A stretch of DNA of 40,975 bases from Anaerocolumna jejuensis DSM 15929. GTDB taxonomy: Bacteria > Bacillota > Clostridia > Lachnospirales > Lachnospiraceae. Shown here one piece after another: positions 1 to 8,442 of the stretch; the first letter of the stretch is position 1, and each line of letters starts with the position of its first letter. The stretch covers positions 1-40,975 of the forward strand of contig NZ_FRAC01000043.1 of the NCBI RefSeq assembly GCF_900142215.1, written 5' to 3'. The notes beneath the pieces were generated by a model. It made no database searches and had not been told where the DNA came from. It was given only the letters and a program-made list of their open reading frames with translations. Both the position numbers and the translations under genes were made by a program.

Positions 1-64
1 TGTGAATTATTGAAAAGCATAATTCACACAAGATTGTGCCTGCGAAATCCTCGGCGCAATCTTG
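1..64. repeat. Intergenic repeat, copy A, with two hairpins
   Basis: Positions 1-10 (TGTGAATTAT) and 19-28 (ATAATTCACA) form a perfect 10-bp inverted repeat with an 8-nt loop. A second inverted repeat, CAAGATTG at 29-36 and CAATCTTG at 57-64, encloses the segment TGCGAAATCCTCGG. The first 57 bases recur with few changes at 93-149. It may begin before the window. No coding potential is seen; it looks like a dispersed intergenic hairpin element, but this cannot be shown from two copies. Confidence 0.7.
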
Positions 65-92
65 CGGCGCGTTGGGAAGGCATGGCGGATAA

Positions 93-149
93 TGTAAATT
101 ATTGAAAAACATAATTCACACAAGATCGTACCTGCGAAATCCTCGGCCC
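93..149. repeat. Intergenic repeat, copy B
   Basis: A near copy of positions 1-57: the left arm reads TGTAAATTAT (one change) and the right arm ATAATTCACA is unchanged, so the hairpin keeps nine pairs. The TGCGAAATCCTCGG block is conserved, but the second hairpin is lost because the sequence then diverges into a C/G run at about 147-156. The two copies are in the same orientation, 92 bp apart. Confidence 0.7.
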
Positions 150-159
150 CGGGCCCTTC

Positions 160-171
160 CAAAACGGTTTA
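160..171. promoter_or_regulatory. Putative LacI-family operator in front of the regulator gene
   Basis: CAAAACGGTTTA is a near-palindrome centred on CG, of the form LacI-family proteins bind. It differs by one internal base from the palindromes at 1371-1382 and 3749-3760. It lies just upstream of the likely -35 of the regulator gene, which suggests autoregulation (inference). Confidence 0.5.
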
Positions 172-179
172 GAAACCTC

Positions 180-208
180 TTGAACTTGAATTATAATAAT
201 GATAATAT
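180..208 (+). promoter_or_regulatory. Likely promoter of the LacI-family gene
   Basis: TTGAAC at 180-185 and TAATAT at 203-208 are separated by 17 bp, about 30 bp ahead of the start codon. The -10 is imperfect and the surrounding A+T richness offers alternatives. Confidence 0.4.
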
Positions 209-237
209 TATAAAAAATAGGAATATCAGGTGATTGT

Positions 238-1266
238 ATGAAGAGGACGAATATCAAAGACGTTGCTAAGGCGGCGGGGGTATCAATAACAACTGTTTCA
301 AGAGCGCTGAACGGATACTCTGATGTGAATAAAAAAACAAGAGATAGAATCATAAAAGTAGCGGAAGAATTAAATTATGCACCTGATGTAAATGCCAGAT
401 CATTAGGCGGCATGTCTGACATAACAATAGGTCTTTTGATGTCAAGTATGGAAGCAAATGACATGAGCGGCTTTGCATTTGGAATTATAAGTGGAATTTA
501 TAACGCTTGTATGAACAATGGATGTGAATTCGTAATCTTGGTAACAAATACAATGAGACAGGAAGAGATTAGCTATCTGCAATTCTGCAGAAAGAAAAAT
601 GTAGATGGAGTCGTTGTATTGGGACTTAAAACAGATGACCGCTATTACCATGAAGTACTGAAAAGCGAAATACCATGTGCAGTGATAGATATTAACGTTG
701 AAGAGGAAAGTGAAATGGTCTGTTCTTTATCAGTTGATAATGTTGCAGCTTCCCAGCAAGCGGTAACCTATCTGATCGAACAAGGGCATACCAATATTGC
801 CATGCTGAATGGAAGGAATGTGGCCAGCGTTTCAAGAGAAAGATTTTCCGGTTATGCGATGGCCTTGTTGAAGGCAGGAATTGTTCTTAATTTAGAGTAT
901 TTAAGATATTGCGATTTTGATGAAAAAATAGCTTATGAAGAAACGAAGAAATTATTGTCACAGTATAAAGGTATTACTGCAATTTTCTGTGCTAGTGACC
1001 TGGTGGCGGTAGGAGCGATACGAGGGGCAATAGATCTGGGTCTTAGAGTTCCGGAAGATATTTCAGTTATTGGTTTTGATGATATACCCATAGCTGAATA
1101 TTATCACGGAGGTATTACAACCATCAGACAGCATCCCTACGATATGGGATTCATGGCCTGTGAGGCTGTGTATAATATGATGTCTGATAAAAAATCTTCA
1201 TCAAAAATTATAGCTCCCTATGAATTTGTAATCCGAAATACTGTATCAAAGATGGATAAGCTTTAA
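238..1266 (+). CDS. LacI-family transcriptional regulator
   Basis: 342 residues, the usual LacI-family length. The N-terminus (residues 4-27, IKDVAKAAGVSITTVSRALN) is the classic LacI helix-turn-helix, followed by the hinge-helix region ending near residue 57 (NARSLGG). Residues 60-335 form the periplasmic-binding-protein-like effector domain, with the family-typical VIGFDDIPIAEYY segment near 280. The start is set by AGGTGA eight bases upstream. It precedes a GH65 phosphorylase and beta-phosphoglucomutase gene, and matching CG-centred palindromes lie in front of all three genes, so it probably controls this set in response to a disaccharide or sugar phosphate. The effector cannot be read from the sequence. 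Confidence 0.93.
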   Translation: MKRTNIKDVAKAAGVSITTVSRALNGYSDVNKKTRDRIIKVAEELNYAPDVNARSLGGMSDITIGLLMSSMEANDMSGFAFGIISGIYNACMNNGCEFVILVTNTMRQEEISYLQFCRKKNVDGVVVLGLKTDDRYYHEVLKSEIPCAVIDINVEEESEMVCSLSVDNVAASQQAVTYLIEQGHTNIAMLNGRNVASVSRERFSGYAMALLKAGIVLNLEYLRYCDFDEKIAYEETKKLLSQYKGITAIFCASDLVAVGAIRGAIDLGLRVPEDISVIGFDDIPIAEYYHGGITTIRQHPYDMGFMACEAVYNMMSDKKSSSKIIAPYEFVIRNTVSKMDKL

Positions 1267-1322
1267 TATTGAGTATGCTTCATCAATGATTGTTATACTT
1301 GATAGTATAATTTTAAAATAAT

Positions 1323-1360
1323 TGCTGCCTTACTGTGAGAGTAGGGAAGCATATTATTTT
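1323..1360 (+). terminator. Possible terminator after the LacI gene
   Basis: TGCTGCCTTACT (1323-1334) and AGTAGGGAAGCA (1340-1351) can pair with one G-U wobble and one mismatch around a 5-nt loop, followed by TATTATTTT. The T tract is interrupted, so strength is uncertain. It may partly separate regulator from enzyme transcription. Confidence 0.4.
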
Positions 1361-1370
1361 AACAGTGATA

Positions 1371-1382
1371 CAAAACGTTTTG
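1371..1382. promoter_or_regulatory. Putative LacI-family operator before the GH65 gene
   Basis: CAAAACGTTTTG is a perfect 12-bp palindrome centred on CG, 22 bases ahead of the GH65 start codon and just before its ribosome binding site. It matches the sites at 160-171 and 3749-3760. A catabolite-response element is the alternative reading, since those also have a CG centre. Confidence 0.6.
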
Positions 1383-1404
1383 GTGGGGAAAACTGGAGGA
1401 AAAG

Positions 1405-3735
1405 ATGGAATCTACTTTGAATTACAATAAAGCAAAAGACTGGATTATAGAAGAGAATGAGTTCGATCATTCTAATTTAGGAAAATGTGAAGCCATCATG
1501 TGCCTTGGAAACGGTTATTTAGGAATTCGGTCTTCGGCTGAAGAATCGTATACAGGGGAAACAAGAGGCTATTATATAGCTGGTACTTTTAATAAGCTTG
1601 ATCAATATGAGGTTTCTGAACTGCCGAATATAGCTGATATCATTAATATAGAGCTGGAATTAAACGAGAATTCCTTTTCGCTGGAAAAGGGCAAGATTAA
1701 AGAATATTCAAAAAGTCTGAATCTAAAGACCGGTGAATTACATCGGCATGTATTATGGGAATCCATGCAGGGAGAACTATTTTTACTGGATTTTTATCGT
1801 ACGGTTTCTTTAAAGGATATGCATCTGGTAGCCCAAAAGCTTGTGATAGTACCGGTTAATTGCGATGCAAAGATTAAAATAACCTCCGGAATTAATGGAC
1901 GTATGACAAACAGCGGGTCCCAGCATATGACGGATGGTGAAAAGCGCTTTTATGATAGGAAGTACATGCAATTAGTACAAGCGACCTCAGAATCCGGAAT
2001 TGATATCATACATAATACAACATTGTCCTTTAAGCTGAATCAGAAAAAAACGGAGCTTAATTCGAATATTGCTATTGACAGAAGAAGGATTTTCTGTGCA
2101 TATGATGCAGTGCTTCCAAAGAATAATTCATTAACAATTGAAAAAATATCGAATGTATATACTTCACGGGATATACAGAATCAAGGAGTTCCTCTTAAAA
2201 CTATCCAGGAAAGGTCGTTAGAGGCTTTAAAAGCAAGTGCTATGGCAGGCTATGACCAGATTGCCTCAGTATCTGCAAAGGAATGGGAAGATAAAGTTTG
2301 GGATACAAATCCAATTATAATAGATTCGGAAGATGAGTATGAGCAATTGGCAGTTCGATTTGCACAATATCATTTGACAGTCATGACTCCAATTCACGAT
2401 AAGAGGATGGGAATAGGTGCAAAAGGTCTAAGCGGTGAAGGGTATAAAGGACATACCTTTTGGGATACTGAAATATTTATTCTTCCATACTTTATATTTA
2501 CAGAGCCTGAAATTGCAAAAAATCTTCTGATATACCGATATCTCACATTGGAGGGCGCACATAAAAAAGCGAACTCAAATAATTATAAGGGAGCCCAGTT
2601 TCCCTGGGAGTCCGCATGGCTGGATGACGGGGAAGTAACACCGGTCTGGGGACCCGTTGATATCGTAACAGGTCTTCCAACGAAAATATGGTCAGGCTTT
2701 ATTGAACAGCATGTTACAGCTGATATTGCTTACGCCGTATGGCAGTATTATATGATAACGGACGATCAGGAGTTTATGGACTGTTATGGCTATGAATTGA
2801 TTTTTGATACCGCGAAATTCTGGTCTTCCAGATTAGAATATAGTCAGGAGGATAAGCTTTACCATATCAATGATGTGGTCGGACCGGATGAATATAAGGA
2901 GCATGTGGACGACAATGCTTTTACGAACTATCTGGCGTATTGGAATATAAAAAAGGCGATTGAATATTACGGGCAGCTCCAGGAAGAAAGAACGCGATTT
3001 AAAGACTTATTTACTAGATTAGACTTAAACAATACATATACGGAATGGATTGACAGGATAGATAAAGTCTATCTTCCCACCCCTGGAAAACAGGATTTCA
3101 TCATAGCACAGGATAAGAGCTATTTAACCTTAAAGGATATTGATTTGACGAAGTATAAGAGGCAAAAGCAGGTTGGTACCATATTCAATGATTATAATTT
3201 GGAACAGGTAAATAATATCCAGGTATCAAAGCAGGCAGATGTTATGATTTTGTTTTTTCTTATGGAAGATTTATTTTCTCATGATGTTAAAAAAGCCAAC
3301 TGGAATTATTATGAACCAAGAACCCTGCATGATTCCTCTTTATCCCTGTCGACCCATTGTGTTTTAGCAAATGATATGTGTGATTATGAATTAGCCTATG
3401 AGCTGTTTAAAAGAGCCTGTTCTATTGACCTGGGGCCCAATATGAAAAGCTCCAATGAGGGCATTCACTCGGCTTCCATGGGAGGCATATGGCAATCTGT
3501 TGTTTATGGCTTCGGAGGGGTACGTATGATGAACGGGCAGCTGCGGATAGAACCAAAACTGCCTGAAAGCTGGAATTCCCTGCAATTTTCAATCAAATGG
3601 AAAGGCCAGAGCTTACAGGTATTCGTTGATAAACGGAAGCTGCTGATTAAAAATTGTACCGCAACAAAAAAGGTTGAGGTATATGTAAACAATAAAGCAT
3701 ACAGTATTGATACTGAATTGAAAATGAAGCTATAG
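1405..3735 (+). CDS. Glycoside hydrolase family 65 disaccharide phosphorylase
   Basis: 776 residues, typical of bacterial GH65 phosphorylases (maltose, kojibiose, nigerose or trehalose phosphorylase), cytoplasmic enzymes that split an alpha-glucobiose with phosphate into beta-glucose 1-phosphate and glucose. The N-terminal beta-sandwich carries the NGYLGIR motif (about residues 36-42). The alpha/alpha-barrel has FWDTEIF, the substrate-loop QFPWESAW, and GPDEY with the presumed general-acid Glu near 496, followed by HVDDNAFTN. The late HSASMGG motif (about 690) is the phosphate-binding region in this family. A small C-terminal beta domain closes the protein. GGAGG five bases ahead fixes the start. 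The following gene is beta-phosphoglucomutase, which takes the beta-glucose 1-phosphate onward, so a phosphorylase rather than hydrolase is strongly favoured. Which disaccharide is used cannot be told. Confidence 0.92.
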   Translation: MESTLNYNKAKDWIIEENEFDHSNLGKCEAIMCLGNGYLGIRSSAEESYTGETRGYYIAGTFNKLDQYEVSELPNIADIINIELELNENSFSLEKGKIKEYSKSLNLKTGELHRHVLWESMQGELFLLDFYRTVSLKDMHLVAQKLVIVPVNCDAKIKITSGINGRMTNSGSQHMTDGEKRFYDRKYMQLVQATSESGIDIIHNTTLSFKLNQKKTELNSNIAIDRRRIFCAYDAVLPKNNSLTIEKISNVYTSRDIQNQGVPLKTIQERSLEALKASAMAGYDQIASVSAKEWEDKVWDTNPIIIDSEDEYEQLAVRFAQYHLTVMTPIHDKRMGIGAKGLSGEGYKGHTFWDTEIFILPYFIFTEPEIAKNLLIYRYLTLEGAHKKANSNNYKGAQFPWESAWLDDGEVTPVWGPVDIVTGLPTKIWSGFIEQHVTADIAYAVWQYYMITDDQEFMDCYGYELIFDTAKFWSSRLEYSQEDKLYHINDVVGPDEYKEHVDDNAFTNYLAYWNIKKAIEYYGQLQEERTRFKDLFTRLDLNNTYTEWIDRIDKVYLPTPGKQDFIIAQDKSYLTLKDIDLTKYKRQKQVGTIFNDYNLEQVNNIQVSKQADVMILFFLMEDLFSHDVKKANWNYYEPRTLHDSSLSLSTHCVLANDMCDYELAYELFKRACSIDLGPNMKSSNEGIHSASMGGIWQSVVYGFGGVRMMNGQLRIEPKLPESWNSLQFSIKWKGQSLQVFVDKRKLLIKNCTATKKVEVYVNNKAYSIDTELKMKL

Positions 3736-3748
3736 TTTAAGCAATACC

Positions 3749-3760
3749 CAAAACGTTTTA
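3749..3760. promoter_or_regulatory. Putative LacI-family operator before pgmB
   Basis: CAAAACGTTTTA, eleven of twelve bases identical to the palindrome at 1371-1382, sits 56 bases ahead of the beta-phosphoglucomutase start. Its recurrence only in the gaps before these genes supports a shared regulator. Confidence 0.55.
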
Positions 3761-3816
3761 TTAATTTTTGATCAGGAATTGTAACTAAATATATAATTGA
3801 GGGAAAGGAGAGGTAA

Positions 3817-4458
3817 ATGAAAAAGTATGAAGCAGTAATTTTTGATCTGGACGGAGTTATTTGCCATACTGATAAGTATCATTTTGCTGCCTGGAAGTGT
3901 CTGGCGGATAAGTTAGGTGTTTATTTTGACGAGCAGATTAACAACAGACTCCGTGGCGTGAGCAGAATGGAAAGCCTGGAAATTGTTCTGGAGAATTTTT
4001 CTGGAAAATTGACAGAACAGCAGAAGCTGCAATATTCAAATCAAAAAAATGAAATCTATTGTGACTTATTGAAAAATATGGATAGCAGTGATTTGAGCAT
4101 AGAGGTAAAGCAGACACTGGACCAGCTGCGCCGGAGAGGCTATTTATTAGCAATAGGCTCATCAAGTAAAAATGCCGGATTTATATTAAAACAGATAGGG
4201 TTGGAAAATTATTTTGATGCAATTTCTGATGGAAATAATATTACAAAGTCAAAGCCAGATCCGGAGGTCTTTCTAATGGCTGCCAAGTTTGTCAATAAAG
4301 CTGCCGAAATGTGTTTAGTCGTTGAAGATGCAAAAGCAGGTATTGAAGCAGCCCGTAAAGGAGGGATGGATTGTGCCGCTATAGGTGACGCAGTGAATTG
4401 TAATATGGCAGATTATAACTTATCCAAATTTTCAGATATTCTTGGGATATGTGAATAA
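3817..4458 (+). CDS. pgmB: Beta-phosphoglucomutase
   Basis: 213 residues, the normal size for beta-phosphoglucomutase of the HAD superfamily. Motif I is FDLDGVI with nucleophile Asp10 and acid/base Asp12; the cap domain holds the LRGVSRMESLE stretch typical of beta-PGM; GSSSKN gives motif II, KSKPDPEVF motif III and VVEDAKAGIEAA motif IV. It converts beta-glucose 1-phosphate to glucose 6-phosphate via a beta-1,6-bisphosphate intermediate. AAAGGAGAGG provides a strong ribosome binding site. Its position 81 bp behind a GH65 phosphorylase completes the pathway from disaccharide to glycolysis. Confidence 0.93.
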   Translation: MKKYEAVIFDLDGVICHTDKYHFAAWKCLADKLGVYFDEQINNRLRGVSRMESLEIVLENFSGKLTEQQKLQYSNQKNEIYCDLLKNMDSSDLSIEVKQTLDQLRRRGYLLAIGSSSKNAGFILKQIGLENYFDAISDGNNITKSKPDPEVFLMAAKFVNKAAEMCLVVEDAKAGIEAARKGGMDCAAIGDAVNCNMADYNLSKFSDILGICE

Positions 4459-4694
4459 CCGGAGTAAAAAAGGCAGAGAAAAAAGCAGAGGAAGGGGGTG
4501 CCAGCGATGAAACATACTTAGCAAAATAACCGATGCGGCTGCAAATGAATTTAAATGATGTGAGGGAAAAGATAAGAATTTACACATATGAATATACAGA
4601 TTATAGCAAAACCTTCCTTTCCGGCAAGGATAAGTCTGATGTTGTAAGTTATTAGAAACAAAAAAATATAAATTAATTTTAGGGGGTAATAGGT

Positions 4695-7154
4695 ATGAGG
4701 AAAGCAAGTCGTTTTTTTGGTATGGTACTGATGATCGCACTGCTGTTGACAGCAGTGGCGGCAATTTATTTTCCGGAGGATGCATCTGCTTACACGATAA
4801 GCAAGATGGAGGGAGTTATTGGATGGGATGGTGATAAGGATTCCCCGATACCACGTATGAACGGGAGTATGTACATTCGTGACGGGAGAAACCTTGACCT
4901 GTGGTTCTCCATATACAATAATCCGACAACACAGAAATGGTACAATGAAGAAGGATACCTGCCATGTTTGGTAACCGAGTTTGAACGCGACAACTGTACT
5001 GTGAAAATAAAGCACTTTGGAGACAAGGTTACTTTAGGCGGGAATAACTTCGTAATAGCTTATTCCAGGGTTTCGGTCTATAATCACGGTACTTCTGCTG
5101 TAACACTGGCTCCCGGCCAAAACAGCAACTACACTGCCCTTACCAACAACAGCACCACTGTACAGCCAGGGCAGACTGTGAACCATGACTTTGCAATAGC
5201 GGCCGACAGATTCGGAGGCACCTATGCATGGCCTTCAAGCTCCAGTATTGCTGCCGCAGGCAGCTGGGATACACACTACACAAACATGAAGAATTTTTGG
5301 AACGGCAAGCTGGGGAATATCGTGAATATCACGCAGCTTCCGGATACAAGCCTCATAAATGCCTATAAAGCAGGATACTGCTATACGCGTATCATCAACG
5401 ACGGATATGATATACATGTTGGGGAAAATGGATATGATATAGTTTTTGACCATGATTCCATAGGTATTATAACCAATCTCATCAACCTGGGGGACCTGGG
5501 AGACGCAAAGAATTTCATAGACAGGATACAGTCTGCACTTCAGTACAGCGATGCAAAATGGAAATTCAGCTGGCCATATGCATTGTATTTGTTGAAATCC
5601 GGAGATACGGCATATGTCAATGAAAATTTTGATGTAATCAAGTCAAATACACATACGATTGAATCAGAACGTACAGGTCCTGACGGAATAATGAAAATGA
5701 CGAACGATTTGGATTCTGACGGATATTGGACAATGGATAACTGTTCAGCGCTGTTTGGATTAAGCACATACAAATATATCTGTGACAGATTAGGCAAAAC
5801 CTCAGAATCAGCCTGGGCTTCCAATCTTTACGACAGCTTGCTCACAAGCGTAAACAACAAGCTTGACCAGACCAGGTCAGCCTATGGCCTGAACTACATA
5901 CCGGCTTCCATTGTACAGCCAAATACAGCTAACAGATGTTCTGAACCGAGGGATGCAAACTGGGCATCGCAAATGCTGTTCGGACGTTGGAACTGGGATG
6001 GATATTTATTCGGTGCAGATCAGAGCGGCACACTTCTTGATGCGGTTGATGCTACTTATGACTATGGGTTCGGTAGATTGATCGGAAATTTACCGGCACA
6101 TGATTTCGGAGGATATCCCCACGGCTTCTACAGCTCTGCATACAATGCAGGATACGGAAGCGGAGGCTTGAGGGGTAATGCATACCGTACAGAAGGTATA
6201 TATGCATACAAATTTATGATAAACGATGCAATGACATCACCCTACGGATGGTGGGAAGGAATATGGTATCCCGACACTACAGTACCTTGGCAGGGTACTC
6301 ATCCGGGAGACGGCGGCGGTTCATGCCCTCATATGTGGGGTCAGGCAACAGCTACAAAGGTACTCATTGATTCACTGATAGCTGAAAAGTCCGATGGTAC
6401 TGTTTTAGTAGGTAACGGAATACCTAATGAATGGCTGATAAGCGGTAAGGTAACAGAACTTTCGAATTATCCTATTAAGGACAACGGAAGAATGGGTGTT
6501 AAGATTGAAGGACTTGCCAATAATCAGGTAAGGGTAATTTTAAGCGGAACACAGGCACGCAACAACGTAGTAGTAAGAATACCGGCATTTATAAACAATA
6601 TTATAGCTACTACGGCAGGAACAATAGACAATGAAGAAGGAACAGTTACAATTCCGGCAGCAACCACTTCAGTAACGGTTACTTATGGCAGCAACCCGCA
6701 GTATGGAAAAGATATGGGCGGAACTCAAAATCCGCCGCCTGCGCAATTGCAATACAGGATTAAAAATGTATGGACAGGCAGCTACATGCATCTTGAAAAT
6801 AAAAACGGCACGGTACAGTATGGAGATTTAAATACCGGCTGGGAAAGCATGAAGTGGATTGTTGAGGATGTAGGTGACGGTTCCGGAACAAAGAGAATAA
6901 AAAATGTATGGACAGGCGACTATCTTACCATTGAAAACGTAACAGGATATGTTCAATATGCTAAGCTGAATACTAACTGGTGGAGTATGATGTGGATTCT
7001 TGAGGATATCGGAGAAGGCAAAACCAGAATAAAGAGCCGCTGGCCTGAACATTCTGAATACATGCACACAGAGAATAAGACTGGTTATGTACAAAGCGGG
7101 TCAATACTGTCCGGCTGGTTAAGTGCACAATGGGTTTTAGAACCTATTAATTAA
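4695..7154 (+). CDS. Secreted glycosidase-like protein with C-terminal beta-trefoil-like repeats
   Basis: 819 residues. A signal peptide is clear: KR-type n-region, hydrophobic stretch LMIALLLTAVAA, likely cleavage after ASA near residue 32. Residues 35-180 look like a beta-sandwich domain; 200-580 are aromatic- and Gly-rich with repeating helical segments, suggesting an (alpha/alpha) barrel as in six-hairpin glycosidases; 590-665 look like a beta domain (repeated Val/Thr strands). Residues 684-819 are three copies of a unit of about 45 residues, each with RIKN.W.G.Y...EN..G.VQ and ending W..ED, which fits a ricin-type or CBM13-like trefoil for sugar binding. I do not recognise the catalytic family. 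Its G+C content is visibly higher than that of neighbouring genes, which suggests transfer. Beside the disaccharide phosphorylase it may release the sugars that are imported (inference). GGGGG upstream at 4682-4686 serves the start. Confidence 0.75.
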   Translation: MRKASRFFGMVLMIALLLTAVAAIYFPEDASAYTISKMEGVIGWDGDKDSPIPRMNGSMYIRDGRNLDLWFSIYNNPTTQKWYNEEGYLPCLVTEFERDNCTVKIKHFGDKVTLGGNNFVIAYSRVSVYNHGTSAVTLAPGQNSNYTALTNNSTTVQPGQTVNHDFAIAADRFGGTYAWPSSSSIAAAGSWDTHYTNMKNFWNGKLGNIVNITQLPDTSLINAYKAGYCYTRIINDGYDIHVGENGYDIVFDHDSIGIITNLINLGDLGDAKNFIDRIQSALQYSDAKWKFSWPYALYLLKSGDTAYVNENFDVIKSNTHTIESERTGPDGIMKMTNDLDSDGYWTMDNCSALFGLSTYKYICDRLGKTSESAWASNLYDSLLTSVNNKLDQTRSAYGLNYIPASIVQPNTANRCSEPRDANWASQMLFGRWNWDGYLFGADQSGTLLDAVDATYDYGFGRLIGNLPAHDFGGYPHGFYSSAYNAGYGSGGLRGNAYRTEGIYAYKFMINDAMTSPYGWWEGIWYPDTTVPWQGTHPGDGGGSCPHMWGQATATKVLIDSLIAEKSDGTVLVGNGIPNEWLISGKVTELSNYPIKDNGRMGVKIEGLANNQVRVILSGTQARNNVVVRIPAFINNIIATTAGTIDNEEGTVTIPAATTSVTVTYGSNPQYGKDMGGTQNPPPAQLQYRIKNVWTGSYMHLENKNGTVQYGDLNTGWESMKWIVEDVGDGSGTKRIKNVWTGDYLTIENVTGYVQYAKLNTNWWSMMWILEDIGEGKTRIKSRWPEHSEYMHTENKTGYVQSGSILSGWLSAQWVLEPIN

Positions 7155-7186
7155 AAATTATTAGAATTGTATAGTCAATAATCCCT

Positions 7187-7222
7187 AAAATAGGTATGGC
7201 ATATGCTATACCTATTTTTATT
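7187..7222 (+). terminator. Strong Rho-independent terminator
   Basis: AAAATAGGTATGGCAT (7187-7202) pairs with ATGCTATACCTATTTT (7203-7218) along nearly its whole length with one G-U pair, followed by more T residues. The A run on the left and T run on the right would let it work in both directions. It ends the secreted glycosidase-like gene. Confidence 0.8.
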
Positions 7223-7235
7223 ACAAGCATTATGA

Positions 7236-7264
7236 TTGACAAAATTGACCAGGCTTCCTATACT
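7236..7264 (+). promoter_or_regulatory. Consensus promoter of the zinc-ribbon membrane protein
   Basis: TTGACA at 7236-7241 and TATACT at 7259-7264 with exactly 17 bp between them, 33 bp ahead of the start codon and just before AGGAGA. A good housekeeping-sigma promoter. Confidence 0.75.
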
Positions 7265-7296
7265 TATAGTTATTAATACATAAATAGGAGAGACAA

Positions 7297-8442
7297 ATGA
7301 CATACATATGCGAATATTGTGGATTGGAATATGAAGGTAAGGAATGCCCTCATTGCGGTGCTTCACATCCGATTACATCCACTGCGAATAACGAAGCAAC
7401 AGATAGGGATACCTCTGGCAGCAATAATAGTGAAAGTCAAACAACTAATAACTACACAACTAATATCTATACCACGAATAATTACACCTCTGATAATTAT
7501 TCGGCTGCTTCTTATAATACTCCTGCACCTAAGTATAAAAAAAGAGTGACTGAGAGAAGATGGTTTATTATTTTCCTGCTTATCATTTTCTTTCCTGCGG
7601 GATTAGTTTTAATGTGGAAAAACAAAGTATTCAAATTCTTAACCAGGACAATAATAACTTTATTTTACGCTTTTGCAATATATAGTATGGCTAAATCAAG
7701 TAATTCGTATAAAACAACGGATACCACTGCATTAGGTAATGATAATACAGTTGAAGTGGCAGCAACCAATAATCCTGCTACAACCCCTGTTTCCACCCCT
7801 ACCGCTACCTCCGCCCCAACTTCAACGTCAACACCTTCACCAACTCCGACTAAGAAACCATTGTCGAAGAAGGAAAAATTCATTAAAAAGGTAACGGCTA
7901 AAGCAGGAGTAAGTAAAAAAACGGCTGGTAATTTATATGATTTATTCTATAAAAAGATGGGATTTAAGAAGGTAGATATTATCCAGAAAAGTGATACCGG
8001 AAAATCAACTTTCGACTTTAGTGCGGACGATTATAGTTTAAAGGTAGCATTTAAGAATGATAGTATATCTTCTATAAAGTGGCAATTCTATATTTTGTAT
8101 GATGGTAAAGAAATTAAGATTGATAAGAAAGGTGTACTTGATAGGGTATTAGTGGACAGGGTAAAGTATTATATGTATGCCGAGGATATTATTGAGGATA
8201 ATATTAAGACACCAAGCACTGTTAAATATCCTGGATTAGATTCTACTGGTGTTGGGATGCAAAGAAAGGGTAAGATTGTGGGAGTCCAAGGCTATTTTGA
8301 CGCTCAGAATACTTATGGGGCTTTCGTTCGCAGTAAGTATACAATAGAATTTTCTGTTACTAATCTTGATGCAAATATCTATAAAGCAGTCTATATTAAA
8401 ATAGATGATGAAATAAAAGGAAAGTGGATTGAATTAGATTAA
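7297..8442 (+). CDS. Zinc-ribbon membrane protein of unknown function
   Basis: 381 residues. The N-terminus has two Cys pairs, CEYC (residues 5-8) and CPHC (17-20), forming a short zinc ribbon. A Asn/Thr/Tyr-rich linker (about 40-80) leads to a basic stretch and one or two hydrophobic helices (about 88-135, including FIIFLLIIFFPAGLVLMW). A second Pro/Thr/Ser-rich linker (about 160-188) precedes a charged, soluble C-terminal domain (190-381) that I do not recognise. The arrangement suggests a membrane anchor with a cytosolic zinc ribbon and an outside domain, or a sensor. AGGAGA is six bases ahead of ATG. It has its own promoter and terminator, so it is probably monocistronic. Confidence 0.8.
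   Translation: MTYICEYCGLEYEGKECPHCGASHPITSTANNEATDRDTSGSNNSESQTTNNYTTNIYTTNNYTSDNYSAASYNTPAPKYKKRVTERRWFIIFLLIIFFPAGLVLMWKNKVFKFLTRTIITLFYAFAIYSMAKSSNSYKTTDTTALGNDNTVEVAATNNPATTPVSTPTATSAPTSTSTPSPTPTKKPLSKKEKFIKKVTAKAGVSKKTAGNLYDLFYKKMGFKKVDIIQKSDTGKSTFDFSADDYSLKVAFKNDSISSIKWQFYILYDGKEIKIDKKGVLDRVLVDRVKYYMYAEDIIEDNIKTPSTVKYPGLDSTGVGMQRKGKIVGVQGYFDAQNTYGAFVRSKYTIEFSVTNLDANIYKAVYIKIDDEIKGKWIELD

Noticed and set aside
4459..4694. Possible riboswitch in the leader of the secreted glycosidase-like gene
   Set aside because: Purine-rich, 236 bp long, but no riboswitch core motif or convincing paired stem and terminator could be traced.
4551..5015. 154-codon minus-strand frame over the start of the secreted protein gene
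   Set aside because: Antisense to a clear signal peptide and binding site; no motif or binding site of its own.
6746..7151. DNA repeats at the end of the secreted protein gene
   Set aside because: The three units are protein-level repeats of a sugar-binding-type domain, not an independent DNA element or CRISPR.
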